DNA from: Basidiobolus meristosporus CBS 931.73
Taxonomy: Eukaryota > Basidiobolomycota > Basidiobolomycetes > Basidiobolales > Basidiobolaceae
Assembly: GCA_002104905.1 (NCBI GenBank)
Contig: MCFE01000338.1
Coordinates: 1-64,000, forward strand
DNA length: 64,000 nt
Direction: 5' to 3'
The notes under the pieces: model-generated
The model's database searches: none
Seen by the model: only the letters and a program-made list of their open reading frames with translations
Told to the model about the DNA's origin: nothing
Translations under genes and position numbers: made by a program
Part shown: one piece after another, positions 11,578 through 21,258 of the stretch
Numbering within the stretch: the first letter of the stretch is position 1
Layout: each line of letters starts with the position of its first letter

Positions 11578-12094
11578 GATAGTAAAGTGAATAATACAAG
11601 TGCTTGTAATTCAATTGATAGAAGTGATTTCCTCAAATGGAAGAAATCCAGCTATTTATATTCGAATTATCAAACAGGGCGATCAGCAACTCAAGAGATC
11701 GCCTGAGGATTGTTTTAAATCTGCATGAACACAAGCACTAAAATCGGGAAAACCTACATCAACAACATTAGCGTTACACTAAAGAGATTTCTCAAGCAAG
11801 CAGACTTCAAGCACTGATTAATACTTCACAGACTTCCAGCATTTCTCAATGTCTCTCAGATTCAAGCATTGATTAATACTTCTTAGACAGCATCGGTTGA
11901 TACTTTTCAAACTTCAAATGAGATGGTTTGTTTAATACTTTTCAGGGCTCAAATGGGATTAACACCTGTTTGTTACAGTATAAACTTTATTCAAAAGCAT
12001 CGTGCAAATTCGGAATGGGGATACGTAAGTGTTTTAACACTTTGCTGGGAATATTGGAAATATATATTCGTCTAACGTAGTTAGCTTAACACAT
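11578..12094. other. intergenic between tandem paralogues
   Basis: Promoter of copy 2 and 3' region of copy 3. From about 11790 to 11960 there are degenerate repeats of a motif like TTCAAGCATTGATTAATACTTC, in at least three diverged copies. No gene is seen. Confidence 0.45.
11652..11660 (-). promoter_or_regulatory. TATA element of KRE9/KNH copy 2
   Basis: TATAAATAG on the minus strand, about 75 bases upstream of the ATG at 11577. Confidence 0.5.
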
Positions 12095-12694
12095 TTAAGC
12101 TAGTAGTAAGGTGGCCAAACTGAATACAAGTGCCAGCCCAATGCTTGGTATCATTGCTTGCGTATTTGCGCTTGATTGCTTGGTTACTCCAGTAGTCATA
12201 GGTTTAATACTACTAGTGATCTGAGTAGCAGCTGGCTTAGCGCCTCCATGTGAAGCAGTTGCAGTTGAGCCGGCTGCTGGTTTAGTAGCAGAAGTAGCAG
12301 CGCCACCACCGGCCCCGCCATCAGCTCCAGCAGCAGCGATCTCGAAGTATGGGCTGTATGCTACATTTGGTGGGGAGCCGAAGCGAATGGCATACTCCTT
12401 GCCCGGGGGAATGGTGGCTGGGATGCTCCAGGAGTACTGGCCGGCTGCTGAGTCGGCATTGGGTGCAATAGGGCCAACTAACTGAAGAGCAGTCATAGGG
12501 CCAGTCATAAGGTCAATGTTGAAGGTGGCAGGCATGGGTGACCCATCCCCGTTATCAGTCCAAGTGATGATATGAGTCGATCCAGCAGGCCAGGTGTTTC
12601 CCAAGGGACCGGTGATGGCTACTCCAGCATCGACATACTTTGCTGCGATAGCCAAGACAAGAAGAGCAGAGGTAGAGAAGGATGAGAGTCTCAT
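12095..12694 (-). CDS. KRE9/KNH-type Ser/Thr-rich GPI-anchored protein, copy 3
   Basis: Single exon, 199 aa from the ATG at 12694. The frame is open 15 codons further up, but MRLSSFSTSALLVLA matches the start of copy 2, so the inner ATG is chosen. The same signal peptide and Ig-like KRE9/KNH domain are present. The linker is shorter and different (TSATKPAAGSTATASHGGAK), and the protein ends in a GPI-type tail (IPSIGLALVFSLATLLLA). It is the third member of the tandem array and probably has the same wall or membrane location as its neighbours. Confidence 0.88.
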   Translation of the reverse strand: MRLSSFSTSALLVLAIAAKYVDAGVAITGPLGNTWPAGSTHIITWTDNGDGSPMPATFNIDLMTGPMTALQLVGPIAPNADSAAGQYSWSIPATIPPGKEYAIRFGSPPNVAYSPYFEIAAAGADGGAGGGAATSATKPAAGSTATASHGGAKPAATQITSSIKPMTTGVTKQSSANTQAMIPSIGLALVFSLATLLLA

Positions 12695-13064
12695 GATAGT
12701 AGAGTAAGTAATTGAGGAGATAGTAGGTTTGAGGTACAAATTGACGAGTATCTATGATCATTTATATATATTGAGAATATGCATGATGTATTCTGATAAA
12801 CAGACTATCCACAAGACATCAACAAATTTATTTGGGATAACTATGCACATTTCCCGTGAACTAGTTCACATGCATTGCACAAGAAACCTCATGGAGAAAA
12901 GACGGCAATCGCCAGAGAAGTGTTGTAAGCATTGGTAAAACAAGACGATCTATATTTATTGAAGTTAATTGGGAAAGCTGCACTCAAGTGGGGAGATTCC
13001 GATAGGATATCTTGGTTTTTTACAATGTTAAATACTCCGATTTCTTCTACTCAGTCAAGATTGT
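12695..13064. other. intergenic
   Basis: Promoter of KRE9/KNH copy 3 and 3' region of the LPMO gene. TATA at 12761-12770. Nothing else is supported. Confidence 0.45.
12761..12770 (-). promoter_or_regulatory. TATA element of KRE9/KNH copy 3
   Basis: TATATATAAA on the minus strand, about 67 bases upstream of the ATG at 12694. Confidence 0.5.
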
Positions 13065-14076
13065 TTAGTGGCAAGCAGCCTGTCCATCTTGCATGTGACA
13101 ACTGGTGCCAAGTGCACATGTTTTTTTGAAAGCAGTCGCACCTCCGTCGCCACAAACTTGGAAATCTGGGCCTCCTAAGCATTTTATTTCGCACAGCGCA
13201 ACTTTTCCCGGTAGCTCATCTTCACTCTCTGAATATGGTTCGTATGCTGACTTCGGAGGTGTAGGACTAGGCTGAGGCGATGTAACATTCTTTGCGAGTT
13301 TCTTGTGCCTCGTCCCCTGCTCATCGATATTCTTGTACTTTGTCTCTTGATCTTCGATGTTCTCTGCCGGAGCCGATGCGGTGTATTTCGGATGTTCACC
13401 TGAGCACGAACTAACGATTGGTCGCTTCTCCATGAGATCAGATCCATCGTAACCCCCATTGGTAAATTCAGGAATTTGTGCGTAATTTGGAAGATCAACA
13501 ACCAGATTCTTAGGCCCGCTAATGCAATTTCCACCGCCACCTTGAATGGTGATATCTGCACAGTTCATGTAATATTCACGATTGCCAGTTTTGTTTATCC
13601 AACTCCAAGCAAACACCGCCTTACCATTGGGCGCGTTCTTGGGTATGGGAACTTCGTAATGTCGCGAGGAGGACATGCAATTTCCCATAACGGTCTTCAT
13701 TACCACAAAAGTCTTTCCTCCGTCAACGGAGAGTGAAAATTGGCAGTGGCCTCCATTATGGTCTGCCCCTCCATCCAAATCTACCGAGATAGTGCCACCA
13801 GCTTGGTAAGTGGCGGTACTTGGGCCCGGCCCGTAACCACGGCAAGGATAAGGTAACTACTAGGAGGTTAGAACTGTGATATAGCGATATGTTAGTAGAC
13901 CCAACTATTACCTTGGCGCTGAGTGGAGAAGTCATGTCGTAGTCAATCTCATCCCCTTTGTAGGCGGTACTTAACTTGGATCGACGGGGAGCAGGGTTGA
14001 TCATTTCCATGTGAGCAGTAACCAGAATGCTCGATATGTGAATAAGAATGAGGCAAACTACAACTTGTAACGACAT
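13065..14076 (-). CDS. AA11-like lytic polysaccharide monooxygenase with Cys-rich C-terminus
   Basis: Copper enzyme that oxidatively cleaves chitin-type polysaccharide. Exons 14076-13912 and 13856-13065, with a 55-base intron, give 318 aa. Signal cleavage after about residue 21 (ILVTA) exposes His as residue 1 of HMEMINPAPRRSK, the first histidine-brace ligand. The second brace His lies in ADHNGGHCQFSLS. YYMNCADITIQGG closes the catalytic domain. A Ser/Pro/Glu-rich linker (about residues 205-265) leads to a module with at least six cysteines (CEIKCLGGPDFQVCGDGG, CALGTSC, QAAC). That module resembles fungal CBM19-type chitin-binding domains. Its position beside the KRE9/KNH genes hints at a wall-remodelling neighbourhood. 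Confidence 0.85.
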
Positions 14077-14511
14077 GCTTCAACCAGTGAAAGAGTTGGG
14101 AATATATTATTGACGCGGTTAACCTCGAGGATAGCTCACCGCTTTATACGAGTGACCTTCACTAGTTGAACAATACGCCGCCCAAATACACAGCATGATT
14201 GTATTATTTTGATTATGGTCTCACTTTTATCCTTTATCTGTTTCTCGCGTGGATGCAGCCATTCCCGCATAATTCTTCGGCATCATCTCCCTACTTTCAT
14301 TATTTGATCCAACGCTAGCCAGACCACATGCAGTACACTCCTATTATATATGCTACTCCCAAGATTACTGGTTTCAGTGTAGCTCTTCACAATTGTGATA
14401 TCTACGATGCATTAGGATTATTCGACCACTATCGACAGTTTATACCTCGACTACTATTTCTGAGCGCATCCTTTATTTTTGGAAGGCGCCGGATACTTAG
14501 GGTTAGGACAA
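14077..14511. other. intergenic
   Basis: Promoter of the LPMO gene and 3' region of glyoxalase II. TATAAAG at 14141-14149. No gene is supported. Confidence 0.45.
14141..14149 (-). promoter_or_regulatory. TATA element of AA11-like LPMO gene
   Basis: GTATAAAGC on the minus strand, about 65 bases upstream of the ATG at 14076. Confidence 0.45.
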
Positions 14512-15497
14512 TCATCGGTAATGATTTTTCAATTCTCGCAATTTAGCCATAACTTCAACTGGCTCTGATTTCCCGACGTTCTGTTGAATTTTGGCGTCTG
14601 ACACACGCATAAATGGATTAAAGGCTAGCTCTTCACCAATAGTGCTTGGTACGGTGACTGGATTTGAGTTACACCAAAGGTACTTTTCCTTGAGTGCTGG
14701 ATTCTCTGGATCAACCGATAATGCGAACTAATACCAGTTGTCAAAACGAGGCGTAAACCGGATATCTAGGCATATGATTTTACCTTGAGGTTGGATTTGG
14801 TGTACTCATGTCCACAGTAGACTTTGGTTTCTTTGGGGAGCGAGGCCAATACGTTGACTAAAGAGTTGTACATCTCTTCGGCGGTTCCCTCAAAGAATCG
14901 GCCACAGCCACCTATGCAGTGATTTGTGAGTATTTGTATATAGAATGAACTTGATGATATGCTTGCTACCAATAAATAGTGTATCTCCGGTGAATACTGC
15001 CTTATCACTGTCGTCGCTAACAAAATAGCTAACGCTTCCCTTTGTATGGCACACGGTCATAAGGCACTTGACATTCAAGGTTCCAATCTATCGAGAAAAT
15101 GTTAGTGGCGTATATATAGCTGATACACTGGCCAAGAATAGGCAACCTTGAACTCTTCATTGTCTTTCACAAAGTTGGTTAACTTGTCAACCCGTTCATC
15201 AGCGCCGTACACGGCCAAGCCTGGTTTCAAGGATAAGAATTCCTCATTTCCACCAGCATGGTCCCTTATACAAGTGAAAAATAGCCGTGAGCAGGCAGAC
15301 TCACCCACATATATATGACTGACTTACCAATGGTGGTGGGTGGTAAAAATGCTGGTTAAATTCACCTTTGCTTCTGTGGCAGCCTTGATCACTTTCTTCG
15401 GCTCTACGGGGTCCACGGCGATGGCCTCGTTGGTTTTCTCGTCGATGATCAAGTACGAGTAGTTGTCTTCAAGAGCGGGAATGGCGAGGACTTTCAT
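14512..15497 (-). CDS. GLO2: hydroxyacylglutathione hydrolase (glyoxalase II)
   Basis: Hydrolyses S-lactoylglutathione to lactate and glutathione, the second step of methylglyoxal detoxification. Five exons: 15497-15328, 15264-15147, 15087-14970, 14911-14784, 14727-14512, giving 249 aa. It starts [19 protein letters not shown]. The metallo-beta-lactamase metal motif THHHWDHAGGN is rebuilt across intron 1. [29 protein letters not shown] (metal-binding Asp and the GCGR loop) and VYCGHEYT follow. The C-terminal substrate part includes NPFMRV. Length and motif order are typical of cytosolic or mitochondrial glyoxalase II. All intron phases agree. Confidence 0.96.
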
Positions 15498-15769
15498 ATT
15501 GAAGTTAGCAATACAATTGCGTCAAGAGGAATTTATCACTATTTATCTACATTTATTTCTAGCATTGACACTGGAATCGTGACTGATTGATAAATAGTCG
15601 AGAGGTTTCATCAACACTCCACTTTATTACATCATCCTCTCTTGCCACGCATGCTACACAAACCGAAGATTTACAAAGACCGCAACTGATTAATGCTTAC
15701 ATTTGCTAATAGAATTACACGGAAATTCGAGATTTTATGCTACAACTCCCTTAGCCCAGCACTGTACAC

Positions 15770-16840
15770 TCATTTCGGAATCAGCATTATACAAGTAAAT
15801 ATAGCACCCCAAACGACAAGAGTGGAGATGATCATGATCACAGATAACCTAAAGCGCGCCCGTTGGATTCTTGGATCAGTCTCTTTGTCCAACAGCTCGG
15901 CTTTCGGGAGCATCATGTAATAAAGTGGCCTGGAGTAGACTTTCCCAATATCGCAGGCCTCTTCGTAATCCAGCACTTCGCGTTTGCCAGTGAATTGATT
16001 CACCAAACATACTCCCTTGATATTAGTGATGTAGCTGATTATGACCCACGCCAGCGCGGGGAACACCGTTGCGCGACACCATTTTTCTTGCCGGGTCACG
16101 AACATCCAGATAAGAAGCCCACAGCATATGGCGAGCACAATGGTGGTGCGGATGATGCGCCACAGGACTGTACTTGGGGAGATGTTTTGGATGGCGGCAG
16201 TCCGAAAGTTTGGGATAGAGGAGTTGATCAGCATGGACAGAACTTCGCCAACTGCGTTTTCGAAGATCGCAGGGTTAGTGGTCTCACTCGCATCCTTTAG
16301 CAACTGAGAGCGAATGCTGCTCCCCACGTTGACCTCTGTTTCTGAGTGCAGGGTGAAATATTGCTCTATGGCTTCATCGACCTCGTCGCGGAAGGGCTGG
16401 CCCATGTCTCCGTAACTCGATAGCAGCTTTGACTTCATGCTCTTCATCTCGAAGTTCATCGAGGAGATTGAAACTCGGTTCAGGGCTGGCTCAGGCTTCG
16501 AGGGTTCAAGGGTGGAGTCTCTGCGATTGTCTCTCAGAAGATTCTCCTCGGATAGGGTGGGGTGCTTTTGTGGTCTAGAAGCGTGGTACATGGAAAGTTT
16601 ATATTTCGCAGGGGGAGGAGATTTTCCCTGCTGCTCACTGGGCAGAGAGTTGAATTTCTTACAGTAGGCCAGGTACCACTTGTAAAAGTCCAGATTCTCG
16701 ATGCTGTGCTCTTTGTGTTTAAGAAAGCGTCGAAAGTCGGTCAGACTGATGGGGGAGATGGTGTTTCCCTGGATGACCTCCTCGAAGAACTCCCTGTTCG
16801 TTTGCCTCTGTCTACTATCGCGCCTATTCTCCCTCACCAT
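15770..16840 (-). CDS. Rax1-like RGS-domain membrane protein
   Basis: Single exon, 356 aa. The N-terminal half is a split RGS-like domain: FRRFLKHKEHSIENLDFYKWYLAY at residues 41-64, then after a Ser/Pro-rich insert, PFRDEVDEAIEQYF and PAIFENAVGEVLSML. Three transmembrane segments follow, near IIRTTIVLAICCGLLIWMF, VFPALAWVIISYI and LSVIMIISTLVVWGAIF. This split RGS plus three-helix layout is that of yeast Rax1, a cortical landmark protein for bud-site or polarity selection. A role in G-protein signalling or polarity is inferred from the family. The gene sits head-to-head with RAD51B about 680 bases away. Confidence 0.82.
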   Translation of the reverse strand: MVRENRRDSRQRQTNREFFEEVIQGNTISPISLTDFRRFLKHKEHSIENLDFYKWYLAYCKKFNSLPSEQQGKSPPPAKYKLSMYHASRPQKHPTLSEENLLRDNRRDSTLEPSKPEPALNRVSISSMNFEMKSMKSKLLSSYGDMGQPFRDEVDEAIEQYFTLHSETEVNVGSSIRSQLLKDASETTNPAIFENAVGEVLSMLINSSIPNFRTAAIQNISPSTVLWRIIRTTIVLAICCGLLIWMFVTRQEKWCRATVFPALAWVIISYITNIKGVCLVNQFTGKREVLDYEEACDIGKVYSRPLYYMMLPKAELLDKETDPRIQRARFRLSVIMIISTLVVWGAIFTCIMLIPK

Positions 16841-17516
16841 CCTGTGTAGAACGGATAGATTTTCGCGGCATTATATAAAGAATTTCTTTGATACACAATG
16901 ATAATGAGAAGCGAATGTATTCGGAGTGTAACGTATTACAATTCACCATTGGAAGGATCTAAATTAATCAAGAATCCACTCATCGGTGCTTGTCTCAAAT
17001 AAACATCCAAAAGCAAGGCATATTTGGCTAGGTTTCGATCCGATTACACGTACTATCTGGCGCATCTTGTTGGTGTTGTGGAAATTGGTACAGGTTCGAC
17101 AACTTGACCACTTCACCCGCACATCAGCGCATGTCAAAGGGTGATCGCTGCACTTGGTCATTGGCTAAATTGACTCTCGTACAGGTGGATTAGACCTGAG
17201 TGATCATAACAGAACATGTTTGTGGAGGACAAGTTGCTATTCCAGTGTAGATAAATGAGCGATGTGTGGCAAGTTCAGTTCATACAGCCTCTTATGATCT
17301 AGGTGTTTCTCTCACGCATTAATAGCAGTTAAATCCGAGCTGGAAACACGAGTTTAAGCAACACAGCTTGCACAAATATGACGTCCTTATAATTCCCACT
17401 TTAATGAAATCTATGAATTTCTGCCAAATCCGCGATCGTTAGCCAATGGCTAGTTTCCGCAACTCCATCAATTCATATCCAAATATTTACCAAATTACTC
17501 GTCCAACCAACTGGTA
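16841..17516. other. divergent promoter region
   Basis: Shared upstream region of the Rax1-like gene and RAD51B. A 65-codon Cys-containing minus frame at 16964-17161 has no recognised homology and is not called. Confidence 0.4.
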
Positions 17517-19269
17517 ATGTCATCGTCCTCACGAAAACTAACAAGACTTCCAGAACATCTGTCACTCACTTCTTCACAATTGTTCAAACTCCAAAGTTTA
17601 ACGAACAACCCCGTGCTCACCTGTAAAGATCTTCTAGCTCGTACTAGTTATGAGTTGGTGGAAAGTTGCGATTGGGATTTAGCTGTGGCTAATCAGGTCA
17701 TAAACACAGTTTCCAAAGTGGTCGCGCCTACCTCGATAACGGTACCCAATACAACCGCTTCCACTTGGATGAGAGTAGTTTTTAATAGTTCGTTTCCTAC
17801 AGGTGCTTGACATGCTGAAGGAATCGCGTAACGAACAGTTCCCTGCTTTCCTTACTACACAATATCCAGAGCTGGACCTTTGTTTGCAGGGGGGGATTCC
17901 TTGTTCTTGTATAACCGAAGTGAGTATCCTTTCTACTGTAGAGGTCGACTTGAAATATTCACCTTATCTTAGATAGTCGGCCCCCCTGGCTCTGGTAAGA
18001 CTCAGTTTTGTCTATCGTTGGCTGTGTTTGCCTCTCTTCCGGTGGATTTAGGCGGACTTCTAGGTGGTGTGATATATATAGACACTGAAGGTGCCTTCAG
18101 TGCAGATAGGTACTTCTATTCACAGCACGCTTTATATTTACCAAGCTAACATTATACCATACAATCTTGATAAGGCTGGTTGAAATCGCCACAACCAAAT
18201 TCCCTCACTACTTTAATTCAGCAGAGAGCATAAATAAACTCACCAACTCAGTCCAAATATCGCACGTCAAAACCTCACAAGAGCTGCTGACCAAGTGAAT
18301 ACGTTTACCAAGATAGGCTTGACGACAACACAAACTTACCCGGATGCACTTGACTTCACAATAGATTGGAAGCGCTAGAATACATGGTGATTTCCCACAA
18401 TATCAAGCTTGTTATTTTGGACTCCGTGGCGTCCCTAGTTAGAAAAGAGTTTACCGGTGGCAGACCTCGAGGTAGTCACGAAAACTTACCCCAAACCGGT
18501 AAAAATGTGTTCGTCTCGGAGAGGAACGAGATGTTGATGAAGGAGGCGTCCATTCTGAAGTACTTACACCTACAACTTCTTGATGTAATCGTTGCGTATC
18601 ACAGCTAACTTGATAATACTATACAGGTATATTGCTGAATCCTTCCGGATCCCTGTAAGACCTTTCATCAACGACTCTTGACAGCCATTTGAAGCTCACG
18701 TTGCTCATATGCTAGGTCTTAGTCACCAACCAAGTCACCACCAAGATTTCTGAGGTGAATGTACTTGGAGTAGGAGCTTCGTCCAAGATGGTCAATCTGG
18801 ATGGTAAATGAGTAGTCAGATAGATACCTTGTTGACCAATGACTCACATGTAGTTTGCAATCTAGAGCCGCATGCGGAGAACAGTTTTGTGACGGCTGCT
18901 TTAGGAAACACGTGGGCTCACTCGGTTACCACACGCTTGATCGTAGAATACGTCGAATCTGCGGAGCACCTAGAGAAAGCCAACCTTCGTAAAATATCCG
19001 TGGCCAAATCACCCATTGCACCACATGGCGAGTTCCTGTATACTATAGGAAAGGCTGGGGTTGTTGGATTAGGACGTTTCAGCCCCGAAGTTGACTCCGA
19101 GCACGAGCATAACGCTTTCAAAAAAATCCACACCCGCGCTCCCAAGCGAAGCAGTAAGCCCTTGTTACTTGATATTCGCATCACACTCCCAAGATTAACC
19201 TCCCACTTTTGTGGCATAGTATACAACGACAGTGAAGCTCAACACACCATGATAACTGGAAATCGCTGA
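17517..19269 (+). CDS. RAD51B: RAD51 paralogue, RAD51B-type recombinase
   Basis: RecA-fold ATPase that assists RAD51 filament assembly in homologous recombination. Eight exons: 17517-17741, 17803-17919, 17973-18109, 18175-18294, 18365-18559, 18627-18654, 18716-18803, 18854-19269, giving 441 aa. Walker A is GPPGSGKTQFCL. RAD51B-specific blocks are GGVIYIDTEGAFSADRLVEIA, KLVILDSVASLVRKEF (Walker B), LKYIAESFRIPVLVTNQVTT, AALGNTWAHSVTTRLI and AKSPIAPHGEFLYTI. These match RAD51B more closely than XRCC3 or RAD57. A roughly 20-residue insert (PRGSHENLPQTGKNVF) follows Walker B. A C-terminal tail of about 60 residues exceeds the human protein (384 aa), so the last exon may hide an unrecognised intron. 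Confidence 0.88.
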
Positions 19270-19301
19270 GTGGCGGTTTTTATTTCTCGTATAGATCTCA
19301 A

Positions 19302-20359
19302 CTATGCCAAAGTGTGGCATTTGTTGGTTGGTAGTGCTAGACTTGTGGCCCTAGAGCTTATTAGTAATGAGGAGTACCTCGGGAGATTCGTCGAATCGTA
19401 TTTCTCCAACCATTGTTGTATATCCGGATGAATCAATCTCACTGGCAATACAGAAATAAATTTGTATCTTTTATCATCAGCCATTTCAATCTTGGCCTTA
19501 ATGTGATGGCTTACACTCACGTATTTCCCATGGCAATCATAAGTTGGTGCAACACGCTTCGCTACAATTGGAAGGTTCAATATGGCCAACTGTATTGGGG
19601 CCTCCCCTGACTTGTACCTGACCACCTTACTGATGATTCGGTTGCACTTCTTCAACTCCGATCTTCCGTTTTGCGATCGCTTGAAGTATGCAACCGATTC
19701 ATTCAGGGTGGCGGTAAGCTTCCAGGAAAACAACGCACCCACTAATGACTCCAAGCGAAATGCAACATTCAATGAATCCTTCAGCGAGTAGTCGACTCCG
19801 TTTAGCATCACTTGATACCGTAGCATATCTCTCCATAGCCCATCCGCTATCCTGAACTCTTCGCATGCTGGTAGGACTCGGCGTATGTACACTGGAACCG
19901 AATTGGTCAAATTCGAATGGAACTTCATCGTCTCTACCACACCGTACAGCTGATAATCCACCTTTCCTAGGTGGGTTACCGCAGTCTGCTCAGACTGGTT
20001 GGGGATTTTTACCACGCATTCGTACGAATAATCCCCGGGTCCCAAGTAATATTCTGTACCCTGTCGCTCAAGGATGTGATGATAACTGGTATGTTTGGTG
20101 GATTTTTCTTCCCATAAGCCTAGATGGTGACTGGTTAATACCGTTCGATAGTTGTGAAGCGTGGCCCTTTACCTCCCAATCGCTTTCTGGTGAAGACCCC
20201 TTTGAGAGTCAGGTAAATGGAGCGGACTTTCAGAGGACGATGGAGTTTCAAATCTACGGTTACATGTAAATAGGATTCGGGACAATCCTCGTGGACCAGC
20301 ACTGTATTACTGAGGGTTCGTAGTTGTAAACATGGCTTGGTATGTCTAATCATATTCAT
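19302..20359 (-). CDS. arrestin-like domain protein
   Basis: Two exons, 20359-20173 and 20119-19302, give 334 aa. The 53-base intron (GTAAAG...CTAG) contains a TTAAC branch-like motif. The arrestin N-domain shows VTVDLKLHRPLKVRSIYLTL, KGVFTRKRLGGLWEEKST and EYYLGPGDYSYECVVKIP. The C-domain follows, from SVPVYIRRVLP to SHHIKAKIEM. Fungal proteins of this type act as alpha-arrestin adaptors or Vps26/Rim8-like trafficking factors. No PY motif is obvious, and the protein is shorter than most fungal alpha-arrestins, so its ubiquitin-ligase partner is uncertain. It converges on RAD51B with only about 30 bases between stops. Confidence 0.75.
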
Positions 20360-21258
20360 GGCTTGTTCTGTACTTCTTCATGTGTGCAATCAGAAATCAA
20401 CGTAGTTGGGAAGAACTTCTTTTCATGCAGCCTTTTTATATGATCTAGAGAGCTTACTGCTAACCGCTAATTCCTCATCCCGAGCATGGTCATTATGAGC
20501 GACCTGTTATAATATTTCCCTACGTTCGCTCATGGATTGGGTGCGTATTCTCGATCCACTTGAAAAAATCCTAGAGACTTCGGCTATAAAGGGAAATCTG
20601 CCAGCTGGACTAATCTATCATTTCAGTGGTGTCCAATGAATTGGAAGATTGAAGTTGGCTAAGAATGATGTGATGGAATCCAGTAACCTCAAACGGATTG
20701 AGCTGTTATCAAGAATTATTTTCCGATCCACTCTACCCAAAAATGGTGGACGATTCAAATTAATCATTGGATCGCTGCATGCCGGTTGGGTGATGAGTGA
20801 TGGGGATCAATCTACTCGTGCCAACTTCAATCCAAGAGTGATTGGATGTTCAGTTGGATAGGCTGGTTACCCAAGCACCTTCTTGACAGTGCTGGCTGTC
20901 CATCACTACAAGAGTATAGTGCTGTGACTTGGTCTGGAACATGTGGCGTACCATTTGTGCTAGCATGGACGAAATGGTTCCGAAGCTCCAATACGCTATG
21001 CTAAAAATATCTACACTTATAGTCAGCACTTCGACGTTCCAAAAGGAGACGAAATAAAAATTTGGCAAACGCTTCACTAGCAGCCTTGGGAATATATGTT
21101 GGCCGCTATGTAGTGGGCCAGCCTAGTCAAGGCCACTTCTTGCTATCGGAGTCGTTAAGCGAGGGGAAATACGTATGGTACAGATGGTCATGTTTATTGT
21201 CTAATTGATTGCGAATAATAAACAGAGATGTGGATGATATTACAAATAAAAAACCGCT
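20360..21258. other. intergenic or unresolved gene
   Basis: About 900 bases between two minus-strand genes. The plus strand has an ATG at 20532 (MDWVRILDPLEKILE) with a possible GTGCGT...TTTCAG intron, and coding-like frames to about 21080. I could not build one continuous reading frame or name a family. It may hold a small spliced plus-strand gene. Confidence 0.3.

Noticed and set aside
11790-11960. Repeated TTCAAGCAYTGATTAATACTT-like strings
   Set aside because: Too degenerate and few for a repeat feature of their own; mentioned only in the intergenic note. Not CRISPR-like.
17020-17060. String GGTTTCGATCC resembling a tRNA T-loop
   Set aside because: No acceptor stem or anticodon arm could be built around it.
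16964-17161. 65-codon minus frame with several cysteines
   Set aside because: No signal peptide, no family match, no splice continuation. It lies in the Rax1-like/RAD51B promoter region and is probably chance.
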